Source of the DNA: Syngnathus acus | Lineage: Eukaryota > Chordata > Actinopteri > Syngnathiformes > Syngnathidae | Direction: 5' to 3' | Assembly: GCF_901709675.1 (NCBI RefSeq) | Contig: NC_051096.1 | Coordinates: 8,335,001-8,399,000 of the forward strand | DNA: 64,000 bases | Shown here: positions 23,301-36,600 of the stretch, piece after piece | How positions within the stretch are numbered: position 1 is the stretch's first letter | Layout of the letters: each line of letters opens with the position of its first letter | The notes under the pieces: model-generated | The model's input: only the letters and a program-made list of their open reading frames with translations | What the model was told of the DNA's origin: nothing | Database searches by the model: none | Program-made: the position numbers and the translations under genes

Positions 23301-23498
23301 ACTCATATAACAAGGAAAAAAGTGCAGGCAAAAAAGGAAGCTGTATTGTGCTGATTGTTTTCCTTCCTCCAGCACGATACGTGTCCAGTGTGCCGAAAAA
23401 GCCTGGACGGTGTCGACAACAGCCTCCTCCTGCACGCATCCCAATCTCCAGAGGGTCGCGCCATTAAGACAGAGCAACACGCCAGGCGGCCCATCTGA
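20334..23498 (+). CDS. rnf115: RNF115 (BCA2-type) RING-H2 E3 ubiquitin ligase
   Basis: Nine coding exons: 20334-20414, 21718-21776, 21846-21903, 21973-22178, 22336-22404, 22489-22567, 22785-22878, 23081-23196, 23373-23498. The total is 888 nt, 295 aa (human 304). The N-terminal BCA2 zinc finger uses Cys15, Cys18, Cys31, Cys34. The C-terminal RING-H2 uses Cys221, Cys224, Cys239, His241, His244, Cys247, Cys258, Cys261. Between them the family blocks [20 protein letters not shown] and [20 protein letters not shown] are well kept, while the rest is divergent. The exon 4 acceptor at 21972 was chosen over an upstream CAG because it alone keeps frame and restores the family ELW junction. RNF115 ubiquitylates cytosolic and endosomal targets such as receptor-trafficking factors. 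RNF126 is the close paralogue; human RNF115 on 1q21 fits the block better. Confidence 0.92.
20890..21260 (+). other. Possible conserved non-coding block in RNF115 intron 1
   Basis: Higher-complexity sequence with no repeat signature inside the 1.3 kb first intron. It includes an open frame of 87 codons (20995-21258) lacking convincing splice sites or family similarity. A regulatory element is possible; coding is unlikely. Confidence 0.25.
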
Positions 23499-23554
23499 AT
23501 TATGGCCATGATCATCATTTGCAGCTTGAACTGTCGCAACATTTGCACATTTTA

Positions 23555-23603
23555 GAATAGAATAGATCTTTATTGTCATTGTCACCCATGTACAACGAAA
23601 TTT
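23555..23603 (+). mobile_element. TTTATTGTCATTGTCAC element in the RNF115 3' UTR
   Basis: Second copy of the element at 19096 (GAATAGAATAGATCTTTATT, then GTCATTGTCACCCATGTACA, then ACGAAATTT). It lies about 60 nt past the RNF115 stop codon, just before an AATAAA at 23631. Confidence 0.6.
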
Positions 23604-23630
23604 AAAAAGTGCCAACCGATCAGTGCATAA

Positions 23631-23636
23631 AATAAA
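23631..23636 (+). terminator. rnf115: Candidate RNF115 polyadenylation signal
   Basis: AATAAA about 130 nt past the RNF115 stop. It follows the dispersed element directly and may have been brought in with it. Confidence 0.45.
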
Positions 23637-23639
23637 AAA

Positions 23640-24420
23640 GAAATCGCCGCGGATCCCTGCTTTTTCATCCCCGCACTAAATCGCTCAGCAGAGCAGTAAG
23701 CTGACAAGACCACAAGGCTGCCACATTGTATGCTGCTTTCCTCAATGGCTGATTCAGATGTGCGGAACTTGTCACCACCAAGCTGCCAGCTGACCGGGAA
23801 ATAATACTTTTCAATGAAGACCGTTAGGAAGACAGTGACCTAATTTCTCCACTTGAGTCGGCATCACACTCCTTGGTTATTAAAGTTCATCACTGTGATC
23901 CTCATCTGTCTGTAGTATGTTTCCCCCTCTTGTCACAAGAGCGTCACCGTACATTTATTGATGGTTTATGCTTGGTGATTCAATCATTTGCGGGTGTTAA
24001 AAAGTAAAGGGTGCCAATCATGATGGAGGATACTGCACTTGATTTACCAATAAGATGAAGGAAGACTTCATTTGTCATATTTTGAATTCAATGATATGAT
24101 CTCGTGCAATAGTTCAAGTCATTGTCAAATGAAGACTTCCAAAGAGAATAACATATGGAACTGAGACTAGATCTGATGCAATGGAGAACCTGAAACTAGA
24201 TCTTGTTTTGCCCAAACGGCATAGTGTAGTTGGAATGATGAATTATTCAAATAGACGCCTATTTGGTTGACAAGCATTTCGTTTGACAGCTGGCACGTGA
24301 GTTGGGGGGGGAAGCTGCAGCATGGAAAAAGCCAGAAATTACATTTAAAAAAAAAAGAAGGCCGAGAAATTATTAAACGTAGACTTTGTTCTCTGTGCAA
24401 GCGATCAAGTGACATTTGCT
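23640..24420. other. RNF115-ASH1L intergenic spacer
   Basis: No exon or repeat seen; ordinary AT-rich sequence leading into the CpG-rich ASH1L promoter. Confidence 0.5.
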
Positions 24421-24690
24421 CCCTTCTTTCCTCTCCTCTACTCGCCCCCCGCCCGCCCGTCCGTCCGTCCGTCCGTCCTCCGCTCACTCGCTCGCTCGCT
24501 CGCTCGCTCCCTCCCTCCCCGCTGTTGAGAATGCCCGTGCTGGGCTGACACTGTAGCGACACGGGCTGAGCAGACATGGAGGCCCGACCAACGAGGGAGG
24601 CCCGTGCTGACACATCCAGGCTCAGCTAACACAGCGTCGGAAGTGGATTTTTGGGACATCGCGGACGACATACACGCCACTACTCGCTGT
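24421..24690 (+). promoter_or_regulatory. ash1l: Likely ASH1L promoter and first non-coding exon
   Basis: A CpG-rich block carrying (CCGT)n (24457-24477) and (CTCG)n (24487-24509) short repeats, followed by non-repetitive CpG-rich sequence ending at a good donor (CGCT|GTAAGG, about 24689). It lies 3 kb before the first ASH1L coding exon, and no other plus-strand gene lies between. A further short non-coding exon may end at 25748 (AGAAGAG|GTGAGT). Both are inferences from splice-like motifs and CpG content. Confidence 0.45.
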
Positions 24691-27495
24691 AAGGAAGAAG
24701 GATATTACCTCCTAAGAAGAAGGCATTAAGAGGGAGATCCATTTCGGGGATCTATGTTGATTCAACGTAGCCGCCATTTTGTTGACAGTGTTTTTTTTTT
24801 TTTTTTTTAAACCTACACGATAGTGCATTTGTTGTCTCATACCGCAGGAATGTTATTCTACCCACGTATGCCCTATGTTTTAGAAAATATTTTAATCCCA
24901 CGATTCCTATTTGTGGCTATGTGGTTACATTTTTTTTTTTTTTTTTTTGCGGTTTAGCGGGCACGCTAGTGCATCGTTAGCCGATGTAGCCGAGATGTAG
25001 TAAGAGGAGTGCATGAGAGAATGTGACGGAGATGTAGGATTATGTGCATCACTTGTCCTGCTCTCTCGTAGTCATAATCTCGTATTTAAATGGAAATTCG
25101 AGAAGCCCTATCTGCGTGTGTATATTACGACTCGGAACGATTAAATTGACTGTTGGAATTTGCGAGTCAATACAAGCCCGCGAACATTATTGAACATTTG
25201 CTGGATGAAAATAGCCCCTGTCGTCTTTAAACAGAAGCAGCCGATAGATAACAAGATGATCATAGACATGAGATGATAGCCTATTTTGGGGTAGTTTATT
25301 GCAGCTAATAGTTTACGACTACAATTATGTCACAATGCGATGGTTAGCGCTATATTTAGCACTACGGCGACGACGCCATCCTCCATCACTGCTCCTGTTA
25401 TGATCATTATTCACACCGTAATGCATTTCAAGGGGATATTTTGCTGAGCTATTTGTGTCGGCACTTTCGCCAGGTTAATATTTGTCACTCGCGTGCGCGC
25501 CACAAACGATCGGCGATAAACATAAGGCGCCGCGACACATGAGCACTGTCAGCAAGCTGTGTAGATCACGGTCGATCCATGCCTGCATGTGATTGCTGTG
25601 ATATTTATGCCAAGCTTACTTTTTGTGTCATATTTTGCCAATTCAGCACTTGGAGTAATGCTTGTTGGCCACCAAGTTGCCACAACCGAACCGAGGAAGG
25701 AGAGGGAGCCAAATAATGTGAATACAATTTGTGGAAAACTAGAAGAGGTGAGTACCTTACAAATGTGTTGTTTCCATATGGTGGAGATATTTTCTTTTTT
25801 TTTGGTATGGAAGAGAGACAACATTGCAGAGTTGATGATGCAGACTAAGCCCCGTTATTGTTTGGGTGGCACAGCCGCTTTTTAGCACACATGCATGCAC
25901 TGTTAGCACAGTGGAATGAGCTTCACATCCCAGAGGATGTCCAAAATGTGCTGGCTCAACTAACAGCTGTCATCCACGTTGCTTTCCCTCCTTCTGAAGA
26001 CCCTGTCGGGGTGAGGGATCAGGTTGGATTGAGGTGAGGCCAAGTAGAGATAAGAATGGGGTTGTGGCTAAAGGTAGAGTTCAGGGAAAGGTTAGAGGAA
26101 ACACATCGAAACAGATCATCCAAAGCAGCTTTTCACCAGATTTGCTTATGAATGCTGTTGAACACACTTCTATGACTGTCGCTTGTTGGTTGAAGCAGAC
26201 TATTTGCTATTATTGCCGTGGTGCAAAGAAACTGGAGCCCTTCTATGAATGATGAGGCATTGCATATTGCTGCAGTCAAAGGGTTGAAAGAAACAGTCGG
26301 TCGATGGGAAGGATTTGGGTTGAAAGGAAGGGCAATGTGGGATGTCTTTTTCTACCTTCTTGATAGTAGTACACATGCACTGCACGTACACAGCTGTGTA
26401 AATCTTGAGTTTATCAACTTGCTATTTTGATGGCATTTTCAAAGTCTTTCCACAACTTGCCAGCTGATCTAAAAGGCCCATACCGACAGAAAATGACTCC
26501 AGCCACACACGCGGATTTTCCGGCGTGTTTACTACCTGGTGTTGATGACTTGCTCTATCAGTCTGTGACACAGCGCCAGATGGAAGCTTCAAAATCACTG
26601 GAGGATTACAACTATTTTGTAAGCGGACGGATGAGTGTTAACTTCAAAATCCTATCCAAAGAAGGCTGTTGTAAGTGAGTAAACTGCTGGCTGTTGGTAA
26701 TGTAACACGAGCGCTGGCTGCAAGCCACACTCCAAAAATGGCTCTGCCATTTATTGTGTGCATCGGAAATATCCGCTACAAGAGCAAAATGTTGCAAATG
26801 ACTTTTGTTTCTCGCAATGAATTGAATGACTTTCTGCAGGCTTCCTGGTGCATCTACTTTCGTGTTAAGTGTGTCGTATGTTGGGGGCAGAGAAACCGTC
26901 GTCATGTCGACGCTCGATCACTCACTTTCATTTAGTGCTGGTGAAGGCAGAGGAAAACATAGACATCCTCTGTGCTGCCCCAGAGGGCCCAAAGTGCTGA
27001 GGTCACACTTGTCTCCAAATGATTTCACCCATCCAAAGCACCTGCTTTGCGTGGATCTGCAGTCAATCATCTCGAAGCTTTAATGAGCCGTAGACAACTT
27101 TGGAGGCTTTGCCGTCAGTAATGAAACGATGCAATGGGTTTCCAGTGCTGGAGGTTCCCTAAAAGATGCTTGCTTCAAGCTGCTTTATTTCCCACTCCTG
27201 TCAAATCCGCACATTATTCTTACGAGGAAAGAATCAAAGCAGTACGAGTGCCACCGCAATGTACTTTAATCAACGATAACAGTATGGCAAGCTGGAGGCA
27301 GCTATGGAAGTCCAATTGAAATTGTGCTACAATTCCATTTGAGTGTGCGTCGGCAATGGTTTTTGTATTATTGATGTATTTTTGTGAAATGTACAGGATG
27401 AAGGACAAACTGATAGAAATGTTAATCCCACTGTGAAGTCATCTTCATAGATTTAATTTGTCTTTCCCCCCTTTCTCTCCAACTCCCTATTGCAG
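24691..27495 (+). other. ASH1L 5' introns
   Basis: About 2.8 kb between the inferred first exon and the acceptor at 27495. Contains poly-T runs (about 24789-24808 and 24931-24948) and a GC-richer patch near 25370-25530. No coding exon found. Confidence 0.45.
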
Positions 27496-27680
27496 TTGAA
27501 GGACGGAGTGAGAGGACTGAAGTGACGGCAAAGGATAGAAAACCCTGTGGAAAAGAAAAAGGAGAGCTCCTACCTCATTGTTATCCCCCTCCCCCTTTCC
27601 CTCCTCCTTCCCTATCCCACTCCCAAGCCTATATTCTTCACAGGATACACCTTTTGAACTCACGCTGCCCTGAAGTCAAG

Positions 27681-30600
27681 ATGGATCCGAAGATTCACGG
27701 GAGAACTGCCACGCCGCCGCCGCCTCCTCCTCCTCCTCTGTCAGCTGTTCCTTCTGGAGAGCGAGAGAAAGAAGGAGGCATTGGAAATAAAGACGATGAG
27801 GAGGAGAAGAAGCGGGATAAAGAGAAAGAGACTTCTGCTACAGCTGATGGCGCAGGAGCAGGCGCTCAAAGTGGCCCTGACCAGTCACAGTTCTCCATCA
27901 AGGAGAGTAGCCTGTCGGAAGGCAATGTCAAACTGAAGATTGGCCTTCAAGCAAAACGCATGAAAAAACCTCCCAAGATTTTGGAGAATTACGTATGCAG
28001 ACCAGCCATTAGGGCAACAATGAGGAATACGGGACGGGGAGGAGGTGCCGCGCGAGGGAATCGTGCCGGGAATACAAATGATGGGCCAGGTAACCGGAGC
28101 CAGAGTCCTTCTCGTGTCAGGGAAAAAGACAAGGAACAGAGTCCAAATGTCAACAGAGCAATCCAGTCATTATCCTCATCTTCCAAAGTCCCGACGCCGC
28201 CACCACCACCACCTCCACCAACCAGCACAACTGCCGTGCCACCTTGTCAAGTGAATGGCAGTGCACCGGGAAAACGAGTAAGTGGGAGCAAGGAATTGTG
28301 GGTAGGCCTAGTAAGGGGAGGGAACGGCAACATTTCGTACCGTCTGCCTGTTGGACATTTATAGCAGCATTTTCTTGCTTACCAATGACACATTTTTCTC
28401 CAAATTCTAAAAAGTCGCAATAATGGCATTATAGATTTAGCAGTCTGCTTTGAATTGATTTATTGCAGTAGTTTGCTTTTCTTATTTGGTTTATGTTGCC
28501 GCCTCCCCTGGTTTCTCCATCCCCCACTTCAAGATGACCACAGCGCTCCCTTCTTGTCCCCAATCTGACCCCAATAAGTGTTAGTGCCTCTATTCACCCT
28601 TTCCCCTGCCTTTGTCCCCTCCCTCTGCCAGTTGCGCTTGATCGTTTGGATGAAGTCTGAAAATGGTTTTATACCACTCAGAAAGTTGCTATATAAATCT
28701 GATGCATTATTCTTATTATAACTTCATTTTGAAAAGACATTTTTACAATGATTGTCTTTTTTTTCTTTTTTTTAGGGTCCACCAAAGATGGATTGCCCGT
28801 CTGACACAAAGTCAGACACTAAAGCAGGTACAGGCACATCTGAACGGCCCCTCAATCTTCATCGCCCTCTTCCAGACAGCAAACTTCATCCTTCTGGGAA
28901 GAAAACCCCAACTCTGCAGCATACAGAGTCATCCGCACCCTCTTCACCGTTACCCGCGTCGAAAGAAGCGAGCTGCGAAGCCGTTAAGCCGCCACAATAC
29001 ACGCACAGCAATGAAAGTCAAAGAGATAAAGACAAGGCAGCTCAAAGCTGGGGAGCGCCTACAGTCACTGAAAAATTAGCTCAACTCATAGCCATTTGCC
29101 CGCCATCAAAGACCGCCAAGCCTGTCAAAGTGTCCGCTAAGACTGACGCCGCTCCATCCCACTCCAGCTCAGGTTTTATGACACCCACGGCTAAGCAGCG
29201 AGATCGGGCGATGGCCAATAGGAATACCTATTCCAGAATGGTTCACCTTTCTCCCCCCCTACCGGTGTCGCGGCCACCCGGTCGGCCCTACGGCTCCAGG
29301 AACAAAGACATGATGGAAAACTCGCCCGCCGCCGCCGCCGCCTTGACACCAGCCAGGAAGGAAGACACGGATGGGACTGGGAAAGCGAGTAGCAGCAGTA
29401 TTAACGTGAACAGCAGTAGCAGTCGCAGCAGCAGTCCTGCACTCCTATACGGCAATAACAGATTGCCTTCACTGTCAAAGGACGTTAACAACGACAACGG
29501 TAGCGTTCCTAAACTCCAGTCTCGTCCAATTCACTTCTCTCCCCACGCCGCAGCTTCTCCTGTTGCATCCTCTCCTACCACCACCACCACCACCGCAGCT
29601 GAGCAGAGGACTTTGAGTCACGTAAGCTCCCCCGCCGGCAAGCATGCAGGAGAGAGCCCTGTTTCGACGGAGGAAGGCATCGCAAGTCTCAGGCAACAAG
29701 GCAGCCCCAGAGATGTGAACAATTGCTGTCCTCTTGCAAAGCCTGACAGGAAAGACAAAGGCGCTAGCAGTCAGTCATTGCAAGGTGAGGGCGACAAGAG
29801 CTCAAGTCCATCCAAGCACAGCCCCAATAGGGATGGGAGTCGCATCGGCCGGACCGGCAGCCCTGCCGAGTCCGGAAGGCCTAGAGCTTCTTCTTCACCC
29901 GAGCCGGAAGGTGAAGACAGCCCTCCGACTCCTCTTCGAGACGATTCTCTGGATTCGTCCGTAGATTCTGCAACAGATCAAGACAGTAAACCCCTTAAAA
30001 AACGGCGAGGAAGGAAGCCCCGCTGGGGCCGTGCTATGAACAAGGTCCATAGTCTGGCCAGAGTGGGCTTCGACAGTCCCTTTGACCAGGGCAGAAGCAC
30101 CTTGCCGTTATCTTCCAGTCAGGAAAGGTCAACTCCAATCAAGAGACCCGTGGGGAGACCTCCAAATCCAAATAAACTCAAACCAAATCCTCTGGCGCAA
30201 ACGTCGGTGTCACGTCTCTTCACCTCATCGCCCCAGGCCAAAAAAAGGGGCAGGCCAAAATCGCGGATGCCGAGGCTCGACGCCGCATCCCGTGGACGCT
30301 CCCATAATAAATTGGCTCCATCGAAGGTTTATTCGACTTTTCTGAAGTCCAAAGAAGAGCAAGACCCTCCTGTGCTTCACCCAGAAGTTGACCTAAACCC
30401 CCCGAAAGCTACCCCTCGAAAGCGTGGACGCCCCAAGCGCCTACCGCCTACTTTACCCGAAGAGTGTCAGCCTCCCACCCTGGCTCCTGAGGCAGGGGAC
30501 CTTGTCGGGGACAAACGCTATCACAGCAAAGGAAATGGCCAGCTTATTATGAAAACAATCATAGGCAAGATCAATAAGATGAAAAGTGTCAAGCGGAAGC

Positions 30601-33600
30601 GGATTCTCAGTCAAATCCTTTTAGGACCGAGAAAAGAAGACCCCCCCAAAGTGTCTCCGAGCGCCGCCGCCGCGGTGGGCTCTGCGCAAGCCGCCACTCA
30701 TTCTTTGTCCTCCCTGGCTGCTTCCCTCGGGGGGAAACTGGGACCGCAAATTAACGTGAGCAAAAAAGGCACCATCTATATGGGCAAGAGGAGAGGGCGG
30801 AAACCAAAAAGCGTCACAGCTCCACCGGAGCCCTTCTTGTCCCCCAGCATGACTTCTCATCTGCATCACCATCCGTCTCAGCAACAGCACCAGCACCAGC
30901 ATTCCTCTTCGGAAATATTTCCCTCACCTTCTCTTTCGCAGTCCAGCGGCGGCCATAGTCCCATCAGCGACGGCAGCTTTGTCGAGCCAGGCTCGGTGCA
31001 CTTTGCCGCTCACTCTCACTATTCGGGCAGTAGTCACGGCACATTTGCTTTCCCCCCGCCGACTTTTTCAGCTCCAAATATTCGCAGCCCGGTCCTCGGC
31101 TCCTCTTTGAATATGGCCACGTCGCAGAGAAGGTCCTCGTTCCGTGGCTACCCCCACCCCCACTCCCACTACAGGCAGCAGCACTACCACTACCACAAGC
31201 TTTCTCCTCCACGGCCGCTCCATCCCACCTCACCGGCTCCCCTTAGTGAGCTGAAAGAAGCCACTCCATCCCCAGTGAGCGAGTCCCACAGTGAGGAGAC
31301 GCTGCCTAGTGACAGCGGTATCGGAACAGACAACAACAGCACCTCTGACCGTGGGGAGAAAGCTGGAGGAGCGGGCGCTCTGGGCGCAATGGGGATATCA
31401 GCCGGGCTCGGTAGCGGATTGTTAATGCCCGGCGGCGTTCTCGCTTCATCCGTGGGTTTGGGACTTGGCGCAAGGGGCAGGCGACGCCACTCCACTGTAC
31501 TCGTGGACCATAGCTCACCTTCTCCCTCGCCACATATGACAAGGTTATCGCCCGATCCGCGGAGAGCTCACCCTGCAGCTCCTTCGACCTCCATATTGGG
31601 TCACAAGGAAAAACATAAGCATAAATGTAAACGCCGTAGTAGCCACGGGTGCCCGGGCTATGACAAGCTCAAGAGACAGAAAAGAAAACGCAAGAAGAAA
31701 TACCTGCAACTGCGCTCCCGGCGGATCGACCCCAACTTTCTGGCCCAACTGGATGAGATTGTCATAAGGATGAGCGAAATCCGCATCACGCATCGGACCA
31801 CCGGGCACCGTCTCGGTGGCATAGCCCCGGGAGCAAATCGGATCCCGGGAGTGGGCAACCGTGCCGCTGGCATCGGCGGTACCGGCGGCCCTCCACCTCA
31901 TCATTACATTCACCGAGATCTCCTCCCCACAATCTTCAGGGTCAATTTTGGCAGCTTCTATTCCCATCCCGCATACTCTTGCGATCCATTGCACTACGTT
32001 CGGAAACCGGACTTGAAAAAGAAACGGGGGCGCCCGCCGAAACTCAGAGAGTCCATGTCGGAAGTTCCTTTTGTACCAGGGCTCGGATTCCCACTCTCCA
32101 GCGGAGGCTTCTACCATCCCTCTTACACTGTTCCTTATTCCTCCGGACCCCTGGGATTGGGCTACTATCGGGGCTATCCTCCGGCCAGCGCTCTATATCC
32201 TCACCACCAGTCAGCCCACACGGCTTCCGGCCACCACTCGCATCACTCGCCCACCTTCCCCCCTCCTCCCCCTACATCTTACGTGCATCATCACCACCCC
32301 TCTCATCTTCTCTTAAACCCTTCGAAATTCCACAAGAAGAAGCACAAGCTGCTTCGGCAGGAGTACCTCGGAGGACGCGCACCCGTTCTCTACCCGCCCA
32401 TGTCCTCTGAGCTGTCTTTCAACTGGCACCACAAACACAAACATCGACACAAACACCGAGAGCGATGCGCTGATGAGGGCGAAGAAGAAGAAGAAGAAGA
32501 AGAAACGGTGGGCGGATCTGTCAATCGTGCCGGGGCAGGCTTGTCTGACAGCGGAGCATCAGCTAAAGGAGAGAGAGTCGGGAGCTTGGGAATGGCCGAG
32601 TCTTTGCAACGATGCCGCTTTGGCCGGAGCGCCCCCCCCGCCAGCAAGCAAGCAGGCATCACTTTAGCCAATTCGCCGTCTTCATCGTCATCTCCTGCAG
32701 ATAGATACAAGCGCAAAGAAAGCTCACTATCCTGTTTGGGACCCTCCAGGCTAGCTCTGGGCAGCAGCTCCAAAAGCCAGCACCCGACCGAGTCCTGGTT
32801 CAGGATGGGCTCCTCCGACACCGACTACTCGCAGCTCTCACGTCGTCACGGGCTTCCCGGTCAGGGGCGCTTCTCAGACGGGAGGCCGGAAGAACCAGCC
32901 GCTTGCTCTGACAGTGACGACGACGACGGAGCTCTCACACCCGCGGAAGATGTGGAGACAAGAGGCCACGATTCTCCTAATCTTACCAATCTCTTTGCTT
33001 CTGCTCTCACTCGTACCAACTTGAGGGGGTGCAGGAACAGAAAGAATGACATGGCGCCAGAGAACCAGAACAGCTTCTCCCGTCTGGACCGTACATCACG
33101 GAAAGACCGCTCGGTATCAACGGAGAGAAGAGAATTAGGTAAGTCAAATTGGCCTTCTGTACTGTAAAGATCACAACTCTTTTCCGAGATCCTCTCAATC
33201 CGTTTGGATGACAAAAAAGGGCTATCGACGCAAAGGCGTCAGAGAGATGTAGGACCCGGATTCTCCTTGACATTGTTCAATGTTAATGATCCCAAAATAG
33301 CTTTCACGCCAGCATATTGCAGCTGGTGAGCTTTATAGGTTATCACACTGCTGCTATAAAATGCAACACAAGGTCAGTGGATTTACATTGCCCAATTGAG
33401 TTTTCTGGTCATCTTTCCAAAAGCCGCAGGCGGGCTTCTCTTGCTAATTGTGACGAGTGGCCCATTGCTGCAATTTATGTACGCTCTATTTTTTGGTTAC
33501 ATTCTCAAAACTGGATGTGGGCTCGCATCGCAGCGTGTGGCGGAGAATCTTTTCTCGCCGTGGTCCATTGCAGCAGCATGGCTCGATGTGCCTGAGCAGC

Positions 33601-36600
33601 ATTTCTGGCCTCATCAAAAGAGAAGACTTGAACATAATCTTTGCACACACTCCCTGACATTTGGTAGCGCTTAGTTGTGGTTATGGGCTTGGCAAAAAAG
33701 ACGTCATGACTGCACTGAAAATGGGGATGACCACTGTTGATGTAGCACTTCTGCCAAGAACCATCTTATTGAAGGGGTGGAGTATTTTCTTTGCAAGCTA
33801 CGTATTTTGGGCTTACGTTGCTTTTGACCTTGTCCAGTTGTTTTGCACGGCCATCAGCAAAGTTTTGCTCTTGTTATTGTTGTGAGGAAAACAGGGCCTC
33901 AGTAGAATGGTGCTTTTCTAATTTCCAACCAAGACAGGGTAATCCTGGATTACAACTCAGGATTTGGGGTCATTCGGTGGTCAGGGAATGAATGGACTTG
34001 ATGGGGAGGGGAGACCAGGTGTCAGCGTGGGAACTAACAAGGCAAATGAGGAATGTGAATTCAATTTAGTAGGGAAAGATTGAACAAAAATGAAGAATGC
34101 AATTCTCGCCATGATCACAAGCAGACTTCAAAAATGCATTCAACCATTAGCATTGCATGGTGGAAAAGAGCGAAGCATTTTCAACACTTGAGATTGCTTG
34201 ATCGTTTGTCAAAATAACAAACGTCTGGATTTTTGGAAAGATTGCCCAAAGTATGACACAAGAATCATCTTTCTGTTTGCATTTGTCTTGAAAAGGGCCT
34301 GCAAGTCTCCAGACAAGAGGCGGTGTCCTCTCCAATTCGGAAGGGCCCGAAGGATCCCTGCACCACCGACAACAGCTCCATCAGCAGTCTCCTATGTTTT
34401 ACTCGCATGGCTCGGCATCCTCTTCCTGCCTTTCCCCCTCCCGGGACTGTTGCCCGGACGCCTCCCTGCCCCATCGCTCCCATCGATCGCAACAGTCCAA
34501 GCACAGTCTCCACCACGTCAACAAAATCCTGCGCGCTAAGAAGCTGCAGAGGCAAGCCCGTACGGGAAACAACATGGTGAAAAAGAGGGGACCCGGGCGT
34601 CCCCGGAAGCACCCGTTACCTTCGCCGCCGCCTCCCGCCGTCGAATTAAATCCGACGCGGCACAGAGTGGGAGAGCGGCCGGGCGGAGGGAGAATCTGGG
34701 ACGGGGACGCCGTCAAAGACACCATCGAAGCCGTTGTCAAAGAGCAGCGGGGTAGCAGAGGACAAAAAAGGAAACACTGGGAGAGAGATGACGTTGAGGA
34801 GGAGGAAGAAGAGGGAGGAGAGGTGGAAGACACCGTGGAGCCGTTGCCAGACAGGGAAGAAAATGCGGGCAACCTGATGGCAAGGTCCAGACCGGGATCT
34901 GGAAGGTGCTGGCTCGCCCAGGATGAGATCAATCACTTCCCCGCCGGGTAAGTATGCTTCTCAGAAATGGATGGAAGTTGCATGTCGGAACATGTTTTGA
35001 ACCAAATTATGGATCTAGCTCAGTGGAGAATAAGCCAGATGGCCACATCTCCACACAACACCAAGAAAGTGTCTCCAGGGAACAAACATCAGCCATCCCC
35101 ATCACCGCCCCACGGGAAAAGAGACCAGCCAGACCTCCAAAGAAAAAGTTCCAGAAGGCTGGGCTTTACTCTGATGTCTTCAAGACCGAAGAGTAAGACA
35201 TTTTGTTTGTTTCTTGTGAAATACCGTCACATTTGTCATTCTATACCTTGTTTCCTTTTTCTGCTCTTGCTCGTAGCCCCCGCAGTCAGCTTCTGCAGCT
35301 AAAGAAAGAGAAGCTGGAGTACATACCCGGGGAACATGATTACGGCTTGTTTCCAGCACCCATCCATGTTGGTGAGTCCCGTTTTCTTAGGTCACGATGA
35401 GTGTATCTACGTAACGTTACAGCGCACAAGATCCCGAGCCCGCCTGCCCGTTTTGGTGCACACATCTTTTCATCAAGGTTTTCTTTGGCTTTGTGTGACA
35501 CTTCAGGAAAGTACCTGAGACAGAAGCGCGTTGATTTCCAATTGCCTTATGACATCCTATGGCTGTGGAAACACGATCAGGTGACCAATCATGATGCTAC
35601 AGTATATTTCATTTCATTCTTTTTTTTTTGGTAGCGCTTCATGAGTTGAAAAAGTGGCGCTATTGCTAGCGTCTTTTAATCACGGGCGTTTTTTGGTTTG
35701 TTTCAGCTCTACACTGATGAACTTTTTTGCTTTGTTTGTTTCAGCTGTACAAAAGGCCCGATGTCCCTCTTTACAAAAAGATCAGATCGAGTAGGTGTCT
35801 TAAGATTGTTTTTCTGTTCTCACCAGAGAGTCATTTGAACATTTCCTGATTGATGTTGTCTAGCCTGACAAATGATACGGTGTCTTTAACTGTCCACGTC
35901 AAATGCTTTTCTCTTGACAGACGTGTATGTTGACGTAAAGCCTTTCTCCGGGTATGAAACGACGACATGCAACTGTAAAATTCCCGAGACTCGTTCTGAA
36001 AAAGGTTGCCTGGATGACTGCCTCAACAGGTACAATGAAATGTTGACCCCTTTTGCATGATATCAACGCTGTGCTTCGTATTGACGTGTATTTGCCCATT
36101 TCTCCAGAATGAGCTTTGCCGAGTGCTCCCCCAGCACTTGTCCGTGCCACGAGTTCTGCGACAACCAGCATATCCAGAGGCACGATTGGGTTCAGTGTCT
36201 GGAGAGATTCCGGGCCGAGGGCAAGGGCTGGGGCATCCGCACCAAGGAAAGCCTCCGCTCTGGCCAGTTCATTATCGAGTACCTGGGAGAAGTGGTCAGC
36301 GAACACGAGTTCAGGTGAACGGTTGCTTCTTTTTGCCCATACGTGTCAAAGAAGTCCCTCCCTCCCTCCCTCCCTCCCTCCCGCGTGTCCAAGTCTAACG
36401 GCAAAATGTTTCAGGAGTCGCATGATGCAGCAGTACTTTGCTCACAGTGGCCAGTACTGTCTGAACCTGGATAGTGGCATGGTGATTGACAGCTATAGAA
36501 TGGGCAATGAGGCACGCTTCATCAACCACAGCTGTGAGCCCAACTGCGAGATGCAGAAGTGGTAAGTGTCAGAAAGCGCTTTACATGATGACCATGATGG

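Noticed and set aside
24167-24680. Minus-strand frames rich in ASER/GRTD repeats
   Set aside because: They are antisense translations of the (CCGT)n/(CTCG)n repeats in the ASH1L promoter.
31545-32117. 190-codon minus-strand frame inside the large ASH1L exon
   Set aside because: Shadow of the conserved plus-strand coding sequence; no protein family recognised.
34954-35078. Open frame continuing upstream of the ASH1L exon at 35079
   Set aside because: Reading through from 34947 meets a stop (GGG TAA). Of the candidate acceptors tested, only the AG at 35078 keeps frame with the previous exon.
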